Shown: in pieces, positions 44,254 to 51,884 of the stretch
How positions within the stretch are numbered: the first letter of the stretch is position 1
Layout: every line of letters starts with the position of its first letter
Origin: Amycolatopsis pretoriensis
Lineage (GTDB): Bacteria > Actinomycetota > Actinomycetes > Mycobacteriales > Pseudonocardiaceae
NCBI RefSeq assembly: GCF_900107925.1
Contig: NZ_FNUJ01000001.1
Coordinates: forward strand, 620,001-684,000
DNA: 64,000 nucleotides
Reading direction: 5' to 3'
The notes under the pieces: generated by a model
What the model was told of the DNA's origin: nothing
What the model saw: only the letters and a program-made list of their open reading frames with translations
Database searches by the model: none
Position numbers and translations under genes: made by a program

Positions 44254-44595
44254 TCAGCTGTCCGCGGACTCCGCGGCACACCGGCGCCACCGAACCCGGT
44301 CCCCGGCCGGATCGGCGTGCCAGACAGCCGTCCCCTCGGATTCCCAAGTGGGCACCAGCCGCCCGGTCACCACGCGTCCCCGGGCCACCTGACCGAACAA
44401 CTCGACCCCATCGGCCCGCCGAGCCGCCGGGATCCACGCCGGGAACCGCGTCCGCGGCAGCTTCCGCTCGACCCACTCCCGCGCCGATCCCTCAGTGCCG
44501 TGGTCGGATTCGACGATGCTCGACACCGGGCCGTCGCCGCCGACCGTCAGGCCGATCGACGCGCGCCAGCGCACGGGGGAAGCGTCGGGGTTCAT
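44254..44595 (-). CDS. Hypothetical protein (113 aa)
   Basis: A 113-residue basic/acidic mixed protein: RWRASIGLTVGGDGPVSSIV, SAREWVERKLPRTRFPAWIP, ADGVELFGQVARGRVVTGRL and VWHADPAGDRVRWRRCA. It has no signal peptide or membrane helix and I recognise no family. The start ATG at 44595 lies nine bases from a possible GGGAAC -10 box (44610-44605), matching the leaderless pattern, but no -35 match was found. Confidence 0.55.
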   Translation of the reverse strand: MNPDASPVRWRASIGLTVGGDGPVSSIVESDHGTEGSAREWVERKLPRTRFPAWIPAARRADGVELFGQVARGRVVTGRLVPTWESEGTAVWHADPAGDRVRWRRCAAESADS

Positions 44596-44717
44596 CGGTC
44601 CCAGGTTCCCGGAAGACCGCGTCCGCGGGCCAGTACACGGACGGGTGGATCGCAGTTCACTCACCGTGTCTCCTGTCACTCGACAGGGGAAGTCTTCCCC
44701 GCTCGGGTGATCTTCAA

Positions 44718-45731
44718 TCACGCGCGGTTGAGCAGCCGCGCGGTCGCCTTCTCCAGCACCGCTCGCGCGTCGTCGCCGTCGAGCTTGCCCGCCCGCTTCA
44801 GCGCCGACGAGATCGTGCGCTCGTCGCGGTAGGCCTCCACCAGCCGGGGGTCCACATAGGACGTCCGGCACACCGCCGGGGTGTTGCCGAGCGCCTTCGA
44901 GACCTCCTTCATCACCCCGGACTCCGCCCGCTTGGCCGCCGCTTTCGACGCCGGCGCCTCCGCGGCGGCGAACGCGGCCGCCGCGAGCACCGTCGCGTTC
45001 CACGTCCGCAGGTCCTTCGCCGTGCAGTCGTCGCCGGCGAGCTCCTTGAACCGCTCGTTGACGTCGGCCGCGTGCACCTCGTGCCAGGTGCGGCCCTCGC
45101 GGTAGACCAGCAGCCGGTCACTGCCCGATTTGCTGCGCAGCAGCGACTTCACCACCGACGCCAGCGCGGCGTCCCGGATCGCCACCTCCCGGTCGAGGCC
45201 GCCCTTCGCGACGTAGCAGAACCGGCACTCGTCCCCGCGGACCGACGCGTGGGACCGCAGCAGCGTCGCGACGCCGTGCGTGCCGTTCTCCTCCGCGTAC
45301 TCCTCGCCGCCGGTCCGGAAGATCCCCCGGTCGAGCATCCGCAACGCCGCCGCGAGCACCCGCGTCCGGGTGAGGCCGGACCCGGCCAGGTCGTCCTCGA
45401 CCGACGCGCGCCACGAGGGCAGCCGACGCGCCATCGCCAGCACGCGGTCGTGCTTCTCCTCGTCACGATCCCGGCGCCACTGCTCGTGGTACAGGTACTG
45501 GCGCCGCCCGGCGTCGTCGGTGCCGACGGCCTGGACGTGCCCGTTCGGGTACGGGCAGATCCACACGTTCCGCCAGGCGGGCGGGATGACCAGGCCCTTG
45601 ATCCGGTCGAGCAGCTCCGGGTCGGTGACCGGCGAGCCCTCGGGCGTGGCGTAGGAGAAACCCCGGCCGCGGCGGATCCGCCGGATGCCGGGGCCGCGCA
45701 GGTCACTGCGGCGGAGTCGGGTGCGTCCCAT
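44718..45731 (-). CDS. DNA topoisomerase IB (poxvirus-like)
   Basis: A 337-residue protein of the bacterial/poxvirus topoisomerase IB family: RGRGFSYATPEGSPVTDPEL, IPPAWRNVWICPYPNGHVQA (DNA-clamp domain), a catalytic domain with Arg/Lys in RFCYVAKGGLDREVA and KDLRTWNATVLAAAAFAAA, and the nucleophile Tyr in VCRTSYVDPRLVEAY. It relaxes supercoils through a 3'-phosphotyrosine nick without ATP. It is not essential in bacteria and is often linked to stress. A perfect stress-type promoter ends nine bases before its ATG at 45731. Confidence 0.92.
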   Translation of the reverse strand: MGRTRLRRSDLRGPGIRRIRRGRGFSYATPEGSPVTDPELLDRIKGLVIPPAWRNVWICPYPNGHVQAVGTDDAGRRQYLYHEQWRRDRDEEKHDRVLAMARRLPSWRASVEDDLAGSGLTRTRVLAAALRMLDRGIFRTGGEEYAEENGTHGVATLLRSHASVRGDECRFCYVAKGGLDREVAIRDAALASVVKSLLRSKSGSDRLLVYREGRTWHEVHAADVNERFKELAGDDCTAKDLRTWNATVLAAAAFAAAEAPASKAAAKRAESGVMKEVSKALGNTPAVCRTSYVDPRLVEAYRDERTISSALKRAGKLDGDDARAVLEKATARLLNRA

Positions 45732-45740
45732 CGCCGCGAA

Positions 45741-45765
45741 ATACCCGCCCGGCGTACGGGGAAAC
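45741..45765 (-). promoter_or_regulatory. SigB/SigF-like promoter for topoisomerase IB
   Basis: Minus strand GTTT (45765-45762), 15 bases, GGGTAT (45746-45741), then nine bases to the ATG. Confidence 0.82.
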
Positions 45766-45768
45766 CAT

Positions 45769-45793
45769 GATTGCCCGGCGGCGCGCCGGGTAC
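45769..45793 (+). promoter_or_regulatory. SigB/SigF-like promoter for the SDR remnant and DUF1360 gene
   Basis: GATT (45769-45772), 15 bases, GGGTAC (45788-45793), back to back with the topoisomerase promoter. Confidence 0.55.
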
Positions 45794-45826
45794 GCCGGGA
45801 GGAGTCAACCGGAAGGGAGCGGCCGC

Positions 45827-46098
45827 ATGAGCACCGCCACCAAGCCGCCGGCCGTCGTCACCGGCGCGTCCAGCGGGATCGGGCTCGAACCGGCGAAGCA
45901 GTTCGCCCGGCACGGCTTCGACGTCGTGCTCGCCGCCGAGGACGCCGAGCCGGCCGCGGCCGCCGACCGATCCGCGCCTGCGAGGCCCGGGTCGAGGTCG
46001 GCTACGAAGCCCTGATGAGCGGCGAAGACAAGCTTGTGCCCGGTGAGGCCAAGGCGAAGCAGCAGGGCGAGAAGACGAAGCCCGGATCGGCGGAATAA
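45827..46098 (+). pseudogene. SDR pseudogene with internal deletion and frameshift
   Basis: The first 45 codons are a good SDR N-terminus: MSTATKPPAVVTGASSGIGL and QFARHGFDVVLAAEDAEPAA. After about base 45965 the frame shifts; the +1 frame reads PIRACEARVE and then jumps to what is normally the C-terminus, GYEALMSGEDKLVPGEAKAK and QGEKTKPGSAE, ending at TAA 46096-46098. The whole middle of the enzyme (catalytic YxxxK included) is missing, roughly 150 codons by comparison with relatives I remember. It cannot be active, but still lies at the head of an operon: its stop overlaps the next start (TAATG), so it may serve as a translated leader. Confidence 0.72.
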
Positions 46099-46613
46099 TG
46101 AGCGTGGTCAAGGAGAAGGCGAAGCGGGTGCAGCGCGGTTACGCGGGGCAGGCCGACCGACCGCTGGCCGGGTATCTCGGGGTGATGGGCGCCTACGGCA
46201 CCCTCGTCGGCGGGCTGACGGCGCTGGGCCGCGTCCTCGGCAAGCGGCTGCCCAGCCGGTTCGGCGCCGGCGACACGGTGCTGCTCGGCACGGCGACGTT
46301 CAAGGCCAGCCGGCTCCTGGCCAAGGACGCGGTGACGAGCCCGCTGCGCGCGCCGTTCACGCGCTACGAGGAGCCGGCCGGCGACGACGAGCTCAACGAG
46401 TCCGTCCCGGCGAAGGGCCACGTCAAGCACGCCGTGGGGGAGCTGCTGACGTGCCCGTTTTGCTTGAACGTGTGGGTCGGCACCGGGCTCGCGGCCGGCC
46501 TGGTCATCGCGCCGAAGCCGACCCGGCTGGCGGCGACGGTCCTGACCGCGGTCGGCGTCGCCGACGCCCTCCACCTGCTCTACGACGCCGGCAAGAAGCT
46601 CGCCTCGGGCTGA
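46098..46613 (+). CDS. DUF1360 family membrane-associated protein
   Basis: A 171-residue protein: RPLAGYLGVMGAYGTLVGGL, TVLLGTATFKASRLLAKDAV, PLRAPFTRYEE, and the DUF1360 signature ELLTCPFCLNVWVGTGLAAG with two Cys in CPFC. Two or three hydrophobic helices suggest membrane association. The family is found in spore-forming and actinobacterial species with unknown role. It is coupled to the SDR remnant by a one-base overlap and followed by a palindrome. Confidence 0.85.
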   Translation: MSVVKEKAKRVQRGYAGQADRPLAGYLGVMGAYGTLVGGLTALGRVLGKRLPSRFGAGDTVLLGTATFKASRLLAKDAVTSPLRAPFTRYEEPAGDDELNESVPAKGHVKHAVGELLTCPFCLNVWVGTGLAAGLVIAPKPTRLAATVLTAVGVADALHLLYDAGKKLASG

Positions 46614-46641
46614 CCGGCACTTTCACGTGAAAGTGCCGGTC
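46612..46641. terminator. Perfect 30-base palindrome between convergent genes
   Basis: The bases 46612-46641 are a perfect palindrome with core CACTTTCACGTGAAAGTG. It begins inside the DUF1360 stop and ends five bases before the Rieske oxidoreductase stop, so it probably terminates both. The same core recurs at 57453-57496. Confidence 0.85.
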
Positions 46642-46646
46642 AAGCC

Positions 46647-48149
46647 TCAGGCGGGGCCGCGGCGCAGCGGGCGGACCGCGGGTCCCTGCACGACTTCGCC
46701 GTCCACCCCGAACCGCGAGCCGTGACACGGGCAGTCCCACGTCTTCTCCGCGTCGTTGAACGAAACCAGGCACCCCAGGTGCGTGCAGTGCGCGCCGACG
46801 GTGTGCAGCCGACCGGCTTCGTCGCGGTGCGCGGCGACGAGCTCGCCGCCGACGCGGACGACCTCGGCGTCGCCGGGCGCGAGGTCGTCGAGCTTCTCCG
46901 ACCGCCACAGCGCCGCCACGTGGTCGCCGATCAGGTACTTGGCGACCGTCAGGTTGTCCTCGGCCACCCCGAACACCGAGCGGGCGTCGAAGCGGTTGGG
47001 GTCGAACAGGTCCGCGGCCGGGTGCGGCTCGCCGAGGATCCGCGCGGCGAGCACGTGCCCCGCGGCGGTGCCGCCGGTCATGCCCCACTGGCCGAACCCG
47101 GTGGCCACCCACAGGTTCTTCGTCCCCGGCAGGTACCGCCCGACGTACGGCAGCAGGTCCACGGTGGACATGTCGTGCGCGGACCAGCGGTGGGTCACCC
47201 GGTGCAGGCCGGCGTGCGCGTCCGCCCAGTCCGCGAGCCGCCGGTACCGGCGTTCGACGTGCACGTGCGCCCCGACGCGGTAGTGCTCGCCGCCGGCGAT
47301 CACCATCGGCGTGCCGGCCTCGACGTATCCGCGCACGGAGTGGTGCGTGTCGGCGTCGAGGAACATGCCCTCCGGGGCCGCGTTCCCGGCCGCCGGACCC
47401 GCCACGACGAGGTCGCGGACCGGTTCGAGCCGCGCGAAGTACAGGCCGCGGTCGAGCACGGGGTAGTGGGTCGCGACGACGACCTCGCCCGCCACGACGT
47501 CGCCGCGCGAGGTGCGGACGGTCTGCCCGTTCAGCGCGGTCGCCCGGGCGTTCTCGACGACCGTCCCGCCCGCGCGCTCGACTTCGGCGGCCAGCCCGAG
47601 CAGCCACCGGCGGGGGTGGAAGTGCGCCTGCCCGGTGGTCCGGACGGCGCCGAGCGCGGGCACGTCGAGGCCGACGTCGGTGGTGAACGCCGCGGGCAGG
47701 CCCGCCGCGGCGGCGGCTTCCGCCTCCCGCTTCAGCGAGTCGACGGTCTTCTCCCGAGTCGTGTACACCCAGCTGTCCGCGCGGGTGAAGCCGCAGTCGA
47801 TCCCGAGGTCGGCCGCGGTGGCGGCGATCCACTCGAGGGCGGCGGTCTGCGTCCTGGCGTAGGTCTGCGAGGCCTTCTCGCCGTGCCGAGAGGTCAGGTC
47901 CGCGTACTTGGCCCCGTGCTGGGCGCTGACCTTCGCGGTGGTGTGGCCGGACACCCCGGCGGCGACCCGTTCCGCTTCCAGCACGACCACCGAACGGCCG
48001 CCCCGGGCGAGCAGCAGGGCGGTCGTCAGCCCGGCGATGCCCGCACCCAGCACCGCGACATCCGCCGACTCCGGGACCGGCACCCCCGTGCGATCCGGCG
48101 CGGGAGCGGTTTCGACCCAGAGCGACAGCGGTTCGGGCAATGCGGTCAT
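46647..48149 (-). CDS. FAD oxidoreductase with C-terminal Rieske [2Fe-2S] domain
   Basis: A 500-residue protein. Residues about 30-400 are a DadA-like FAD oxidoreductase: VAVLGAGIAGLTTALLLARG, SGHTTAKVSAQHGAKYADLT, TGFGQWGMTGGTAAGHVLAA. Residues about 410-495 form a Rieske domain with CTHLGCLVSFNDAEKTWDC then PCHGSRF (Cys-His and Cys-His ligands). This architecture is common in soil bacteria and is thought to be an NAD- or ferredoxin-linked amine/glycine-like oxidase; the substrate is unknown. The ATG lies nine bases after its -10 box, so it is expected to be leaderless. Confidence 0.9.
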   Translation of the reverse strand: MTALPEPLSLWVETAPAPDRTGVPVPESADVAVLGAGIAGLTTALLLARGGRSVVVLEAERVAAGVSGHTTAKVSAQHGAKYADLTSRHGEKASQTYARTQTAALEWIAATAADLGIDCGFTRADSWVYTTREKTVDSLKREAEAAAAAGLPAAFTTDVGLDVPALGAVRTTGQAHFHPRRWLLGLAAEVERAGGTVVENARATALNGQTVRTSRGDVVAGEVVVATHYPVLDRGLYFARLEPVRDLVVAGPAAGNAAPEGMFLDADTHHSVRGYVEAGTPMVIAGGEHYRVGAHVHVERRYRRLADWADAHAGLHRVTHRWSAHDMSTVDLLPYVGRYLPGTKNLWVATGFGQWGMTGGTAAGHVLAARILGEPHPAADLFDPNRFDARSVFGVAEDNLTVAKYLIGDHVAALWRSEKLDDLAPGDAEVVRVGGELVAAHRDEAGRLHTVGAHCTHLGCLVSFNDAEKTWDCPCHGSRFGVDGEVVQGPAVRPLRRGPA

Positions 48150-48158
48150 GCGCGCGGG

Positions 48159-48183
48159 TTTCCCGCTCGCGGTGCGCCGAAAC
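48159..48183 (-). promoter_or_regulatory. SigB/SigF-like promoter for the Rieske oxidoreductase gene
   Basis: Minus strand GTTT (48183-48180), 15 bases, GGGAAA (48164-48159), then nine bases to the ATG at 48149. Confidence 0.7.
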
Positions 48184-48198
48184 TCGGCCGTCCGGACC

Positions 48199-48223
48199 GT
48201 TTTGGGCCGGGGGTGCCGGGTAG
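48199..48223 (+). promoter_or_regulatory. SigB/SigF-like promoter for the ATP-grasp gene
   Basis: GTTT (48199-48202), 15 bases, GGGTAG (48218-48223), then nine bases to the ATG at 48233. Confidence 0.8.
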
Positions 48224-48232
48224 GCCACGGTC

Positions 48233-49507
48233 ATGAGCAACAACATCTTCGTGGTCGGGCTGGACGAGGAGAACCAGCGCGTCCTTCAGAGACTGCCCTG
48301 GGCCGGGACGTACGAATTCCACGGCCTGCTGACCCCCGAGGAACTGCAGCACGGCGAGATCGACTTCGAGGCACTGCTGAAGACGGCGCAGCACCAGCTG
48401 GACGCCTTCGACGGGGACGTCGCCGCGATCGTCACCTACTGGGACTTCCCGGCGGCGACGCTGGTCCCGATCCTGTGCGCCCGGTACGGCCTGCCCAGCC
48501 TGTCGCTGGAGGCCGTGCTCAAGTGCGAGCACAAGTACTGGAGCCGCCTGGAACAGCGCAAGGTGATCGACGAGCTGCCGAACTTCGGCGTCGTCGACCT
48601 CGACGACGAGCACCCCGCCCCGCCCCGCGGGGTCGGCTTCCCCATGTGGCTCAAGCCGGTCAAGTCGTTCTCCTCCGAACTCGCGTTCAAGGCCGACGAC
48701 GAGACCGAGTTCGCCGACGCCGTTGCCGAAATCCGCGCCGGGGTCGGCCGCGTGGGCGAGCCGTTCGGGTACGTGCTCGACCAGGTGCAGCTGCCGCCCG
48801 AGATCGCCCAGGTCGGCGGAGCCGCCTGTCTGGCGGAGGAGGCGCTGCACGGCGTCCAGGCGGCGGTGGAGGGTTACGTCTACCACGGCGAAGTCGTCGT
48901 CTACGGCGCTCTCGACTCGATCAACTACCCGGACAGCTCGTCGTTCCTGCGCCACCAGTACCCGTCCCAGCTGGCGGAGGAGCCCGTGCGGCGGATGCGC
49001 GAGGTGGCCGAGCGGGTGATGCGGCAGATCGGTTACGACAACGGCACCTTCAGCATCGAGTTCTTCTGCGACCCCGAATCGGGCCAGGTGGCCCTGTTGG
49101 AGATCAACCCGCGGCACTCGCAGTCGCACGCCGAGCTGTTCGAGTTCGTCGACGGCGTCGCCAACCACGAGATCATGGTCCGGCTGGGACTCGGGCAGGA
49201 TCCCGGCCGCCGGCCCAGCAAGGGCAAGTACCAGATCGCCGGGAAGTGGTACCTGCGCCGCTTCGAGGACGGCGTCGTGACGCGCGTGCCGACCCGTGAG
49301 GAGGTCGCCGCGATCGAAGACCGGATCGACGGCACGCAGATCGAGATCGTGCCGACCGCCGGGCAGCGGCTTTCGGAACTGCCGGAGCAGGACAGCTACA
49401 GCTTCGAACTGGCCCAGTTGTTCGTGGCGGCGCACACCGAGCACGAGATGACGCAGAAGTACGACGCCTGCGTGGACGCCCTGCGGTTCGAGTTCGACGA
49501 AGGGTGA
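48233..49507 (+). CDS. ATP-grasp domain protein
   Basis: A 424-residue protein with an ATP-grasp core: an N-terminal alpha/beta domain, AIVTYWDFPAATLVPILCAR, CEHKYWSRLEQRKVIDE, MWLKPVKSFSSELAFKA (ATP lysine), YVLDQVQLPP and VALLEINPRHSQSHAELFEF (metal-binding Glu/Asn). It should ligate a carboxylate to an amine or thiol. Long acidic tails surround the core. The partner is unknown; the downstream genes are regulatory rather than biosynthetic. The leaderless start follows a perfect promoter. Confidence 0.85.
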   Translation: MSNNIFVVGLDEENQRVLQRLPWAGTYEFHGLLTPEELQHGEIDFEALLKTAQHQLDAFDGDVAAIVTYWDFPAATLVPILCARYGLPSLSLEAVLKCEHKYWSRLEQRKVIDELPNFGVVDLDDEHPAPPRGVGFPMWLKPVKSFSSELAFKADDETEFADAVAEIRAGVGRVGEPFGYVLDQVQLPPEIAQVGGAACLAEEALHGVQAAVEGYVYHGEVVVYGALDSINYPDSSSFLRHQYPSQLAEEPVRRMREVAERVMRQIGYDNGTFSIEFFCDPESGQVALLEINPRHSQSHAELFEFVDGVANHEIMVRLGLGQDPGRRPSKGKYQIAGKWYLRRFEDGVVTRVPTREEVAAIEDRIDGTQIEIVPTAGQRLSELPEQDSYSFELAQLFVAAHTEHEMTQKYDACVDALRFEFDEG

Positions 49508-49514
49508 CGATAAC

Positions 49515-49539
49515 GTTTCGACCGGCCACGGGTGGGCTA
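49515..49539 (+). promoter_or_regulatory. SigB/SigF-like promoter for the CheB / STAS-HATPase operon
   Basis: GTTT (49515-49518), 15 bases, GGGCTA (49534-49539). The -10 is weaker than the consensus but the spacing is exact. Confidence 0.5.
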
Positions 49540-49588
49540 CCCGCCCGGTAGCACGAGGTCTAGCGTGTGCCGGGAGGAGGTGGTCACC

Positions 49589-50497
49589 GTGCCCGCAGCC
49601 CGGCGGGACGTCGTGGTCGCCGGAGCTTCGGCCGGCGGGGTGGAAGCGCTGCGCGCCCTGGCCCGGTCGCTGCCCGCCGACTTCCTCGCCACGCTGCTGG
49701 TGACCATGCACCTGCCACCCGGGGCGCGCAGTGCGCTGCCGATGATCCTGGATCGCGCGGGTCCGCTGCCGGCGCTGCCGGCCACCCACGGCGCGCCGCT
49801 GCGGCCGGGCGTCATCTACGTGGCACCGCCGGACCGGCACCTGCTGGTGGACAACGGTTCGGTGATCCTGACGCGGGGGCCGGCGGAGAACGGGTACCGG
49901 CCGGCGATCAACGCCACCTTCCGCTCGGCGGCGGTGGGGGCCGGGCCGCGCACGATCGGCGTTGTCCTCTCGGGCACCCTCGACGACGGTGCCGCCGGGC
50001 TGCGCGCGGTCGCCGACCGCGGGGGCGTCGCCGTCGTACAGGATCCGGCGGACGCGTTGTACCGGGGCATGCCCGACAGCGCGCTCGCCGCGGTGGACGC
50101 GGAGTTCGTCCTGCCGGCGAACGAGCTCGGTGCGGCGCTGGACAAGCTGACCCGGGCTCCCGTGGACAGCGCCGACGCGCCGCCGCCGTCAGCCGGACTC
50201 CTGCTCGAGGTCGGCGACGCCGGGCAGTACCGCTGCCGGATCGGGCACGCGTGGTCGACGGAGGCGCTGCCGGGCGCCCACGACACCGAGTTCCAGCGGA
50301 CACTGTGGACGGCGCTGCGCTCGCTCGACGAAAAAGCAGGCTTCGACGAGCGCCTGCGCCGGGACTCCCACCTGCGCGACGACAGCCTGCTCGCCGCCCG
50401 GTACGCCGTCACCGCGGCCGAACGCACCACCGCCGCGGCGACGCCGCGCAAGTTCCTCCTTTCGCTGTCCGGCGCCGGGGTGGAGGAGCTGTTGTGA
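49589..50497 (+). CDS. CheB-type methylesterase without receiver domain
   Basis: A 302-residue protein starting with the CheB catalytic domain: VVVAGASAGGVEALRALARS (nucleophile Ser), LLVTMHLPPGARSALP (His), GVIYVAPPDRHLLVDNG, NATFRSAAV and IGVVLSGTLDDGAAGLRAVA (catalytic Asp). No response-regulator domain precedes it. The C-terminal third reads QYRCRIGHAWSTEAL, the tail region of a common CheB-linked module, but the CPxC pair expected before it is missing. GTG at 49589 has AGGAGG upstream. Chemotaxis is not expected here, so a regulatory role with the downstream STAS-HATPase protein is more likely. Confidence 0.85.
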   Translation: MPAARRDVVVAGASAGGVEALRALARSLPADFLATLLVTMHLPPGARSALPMILDRAGPLPALPATHGAPLRPGVIYVAPPDRHLLVDNGSVILTRGPAENGYRPAINATFRSAAVGAGPRTIGVVLSGTLDDGAAGLRAVADRGGVAVVQDPADALYRGMPDSALAAVDAEFVLPANELGAALDKLTRAPVDSADAPPPSAGLLLEVGDAGQYRCRIGHAWSTEALPGAHDTEFQRTLWTALRSLDEKAGFDERLRRDSHLRDDSLLAARYAVTAAERTTAAATPRKFLLSLSGAGVEELL

Positions 50498-51264
50498 CGG
50501 CACCGGCCGGCCAGGTGCACGTGGTGCCGCAGCCCGGGGACAAGGTGACGACGGCGCTCGTCACCGGAGTCCTCGACATCGAGTCCTACCCCGACCTGCG
50601 TGACGGCCTGCTCAAGATCGCCGCGGAGGCCCCCGACGGGCTCATCGCGGACATCGACGCGCTCGCCATCCGCGAACCCACGCTGGCGACCGTGTTTTCG
50701 CTGGTCGCCATGCGGATCGGGGACTGGCCGGCCATCCCCTTCACCGTGGTGACCGGCCGGACCGAGCACCGGGCGATGTTCCGCGGCATGGCCGTCGACC
50801 GGTTCGTGCCGCTGCACGAGACCCGCGAAATCGCCGAAACCCGGCTCTCCGCGCCGCCGCGCCGCCGGGCCGCCCAGCTGCTGGCCCGCTCGGCGAACGC
50901 TTCGGGCCTCGCCCGTGACTTCGTGCGGCGCGTCTGCGCGGAGTGGGCGGTGCCGGACCTCGCCGACGACGCCTTGCTCGTGGTGACCGAGCTGGTCGAG
51001 AACGTCATCCGGCACACCGCCTCCACGCCGCGGGTGCGGCTGGAGCTGAGGCAGAGCCTGCTGAGCGTCGCGGTGACCGACGACGATCCGCGGCGGGCGG
51101 TCCTGCTCGAGCGGCTGAGCCCGCTCGAACCAGGTCTCGGCCTGCGGATGGTCGCGCAGGTGGCGCGGGTGTGGGGCTGCAGCCGCTCGTGGTCCGGCGG
51201 CAAGGTCGTCTGGGCGGTGCTCACCCGGCGTACCGCCGGTTCCGGCGGTCGTGACGGCGAGTAG
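50494..51264 (+). CDS. STAS domain fused to HATPase_c (RsbW-like anti-sigma factor)
   Basis: A 256-residue protein. Residues about 1-105 resemble STAS (KVTTALVTGVLDIESYPDLR, IADIDALAIREPTLATVFSL), but where SpoIIAA-type proteins have DSSG the sequence has REPTL. Residues about 125-245 are an RsbW/SpoIIAB-type ATPase: ALLVVTELVENVIRHTAS (N-box), VTDDDPRRAVLL (weak G1) and GLGLRMVAQVARVWGC (G2). Such ATPases bind and inhibit sigma factors or phosphorylate antagonists. Its GTG overlaps the CheB stop (GTGA). In this stress-promoter region it is a plausible sigma regulator. Confidence 0.83.
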   Translation: MTAPAGQVHVVPQPGDKVTTALVTGVLDIESYPDLRDGLLKIAAEAPDGLIADIDALAIREPTLATVFSLVAMRIGDWPAIPFTVVTGRTEHRAMFRGMAVDRFVPLHETREIAETRLSAPPRRRAAQLLARSANASGLARDFVRRVCAEWAVPDLADDALLVVTELVENVIRHTASTPRVRLELRQSLLSVAVTDDDPRRAVLLERLSPLEPGLGLRMVAQVARVWGCSRSWSGGKVVWAVLTRRTAGSGGRDGE

Positions 51265-51329
51265 CGCGTCGGACCGTGAGCCTGATGCGGCTGGTCCGCC
51301 GGCGGTTACCGCGACCCGGGGCTTCCCGC

Positions 51330-51545
51330 AGCGGCGGACCGGGACATCTCCGGGCTGGACGAGCTGCGCGAGCACGCCTTCTCGGCGAGCCTGGTGGCCG
51401 CAGATCGTGGTGACCGATGACGAGGGGTTACCGCCCTCGTCAACGCGCAGGCTGAGGTCGCGTTCGGACTGTCCGAACGCGACATCGGCCGCGGCAGCGC
51501 GCGGCTGATGATGGGGAAACCACGCCACCGGCGTGAGATCCGGCC
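51330..51545 (+). pseudogene. Remnant of a PAS-domain sensor
   Basis: Two frames combine to a PAS core. One reads ISGLDELREHAFSASLVAA, then the other gives PQIVVTDDEG, then the first again VTALVNAQAEVAFGLSERDI and GRGSARLMMGKPRHR. Intact PAS proteins have VVTDDEGRIxLVNAQAExLFG here. At least one frameshift pair and a stop interrupt it and the flanking effector is gone. Proteins of this type often pair a PAS domain with a SpoIIE phosphatase that acts on STAS proteins, so this may be the lost partner of the upstream regulator. Recognition is by eye. Confidence 0.6.
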
Positions 51546-51563
51546 CGACCGACCGCGCCCCCG

Positions 51564-51719
51564 TCAGCCCGACTGCGGGTCGCTGTCGTCGTGCTGGTCG
51601 CCGCTTGACGTGCCCTGCTCGCCGCGCAGGGTTTCGCGCTGGGCCTCGGGGGTGTCGCCGTGCGGGTCCTCGCCCTCGGCCGCGTCCGTCGGGTGCTGTG
51701 TGCGGTCCTGGGACGTCAT
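51564..51719 (-). CDS. Small acidic hydrophilic protein (51 aa)
   Basis: A gene shorter than most finders accept. The ATG at 51719 has GGAGGAGG seven bases upstream and runs to TGA at 51566-51564. The 51-residue protein is strongly hydrophilic (MTSQDRTQHPTDAAEGEDPH, ETLRGEQGTSSGDQHDDSDP) with no predicted helix core, Cys or Trp. It resembles stress hydrophilins in composition only. A stress-type promoter precedes it, which supports coding use. Nothing is known of its function. Confidence 0.65.
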   Translation of the reverse strand: MTSQDRTQHPTDAAEGEDPHGDTPEAQRETLRGEQGTSSGDQHDDSDPQSG

Positions 51720-51754
51720 CTCGAATCCTCCTCCGGGGTCCGTTCCGGAGGCGG

Positions 51755-51779
51755 TTACCCCGCCGGTTCCCGTTCAACC
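51755..51779 (-). promoter_or_regulatory. SigB/SigF-like promoter for the 51-residue protein
   Basis: Minus strand GGTT (51779-51776), 15 bases, GGGTAA (51760-51755). Confidence 0.55.
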
Positions 51780-51795
51780 GCCCTTACCTTCGTCC

Positions 51796-51820
51796 GTTTG
51801 CGCCGATCTTCGCCGGGTAG
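51796..51820 (+). promoter_or_regulatory. SigB/SigF-like promoter for the methyltransferase/CDGSH genes
   Basis: GTTT (51796-51799), 15 bases, GGGTAG (51815-51820). Confidence 0.78.
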
Positions 51821-51884
51821 CCCGGGGCGACGCGGTTGTCCCCCGGCGAGTGCGCCGGGCCGCGGTGAGGTGAAGGAGACCGAG

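Noticed and set aside
44605..44630. GGGAAC at 44610-44605 nine bases before the hypothetical gene at 44595.
   Set aside because: The -10 spacing fits the leaderless pattern but no -35 box is visible, so I do not list it as a promoter.
46504..48246. A second minus-strand frame of about 580 residues over the Rieske oxidoreductase.
   Set aside because: It is rich in Arg and Gly with no domain and is a shadow of the real frame, which has FAD and Rieske motifs.
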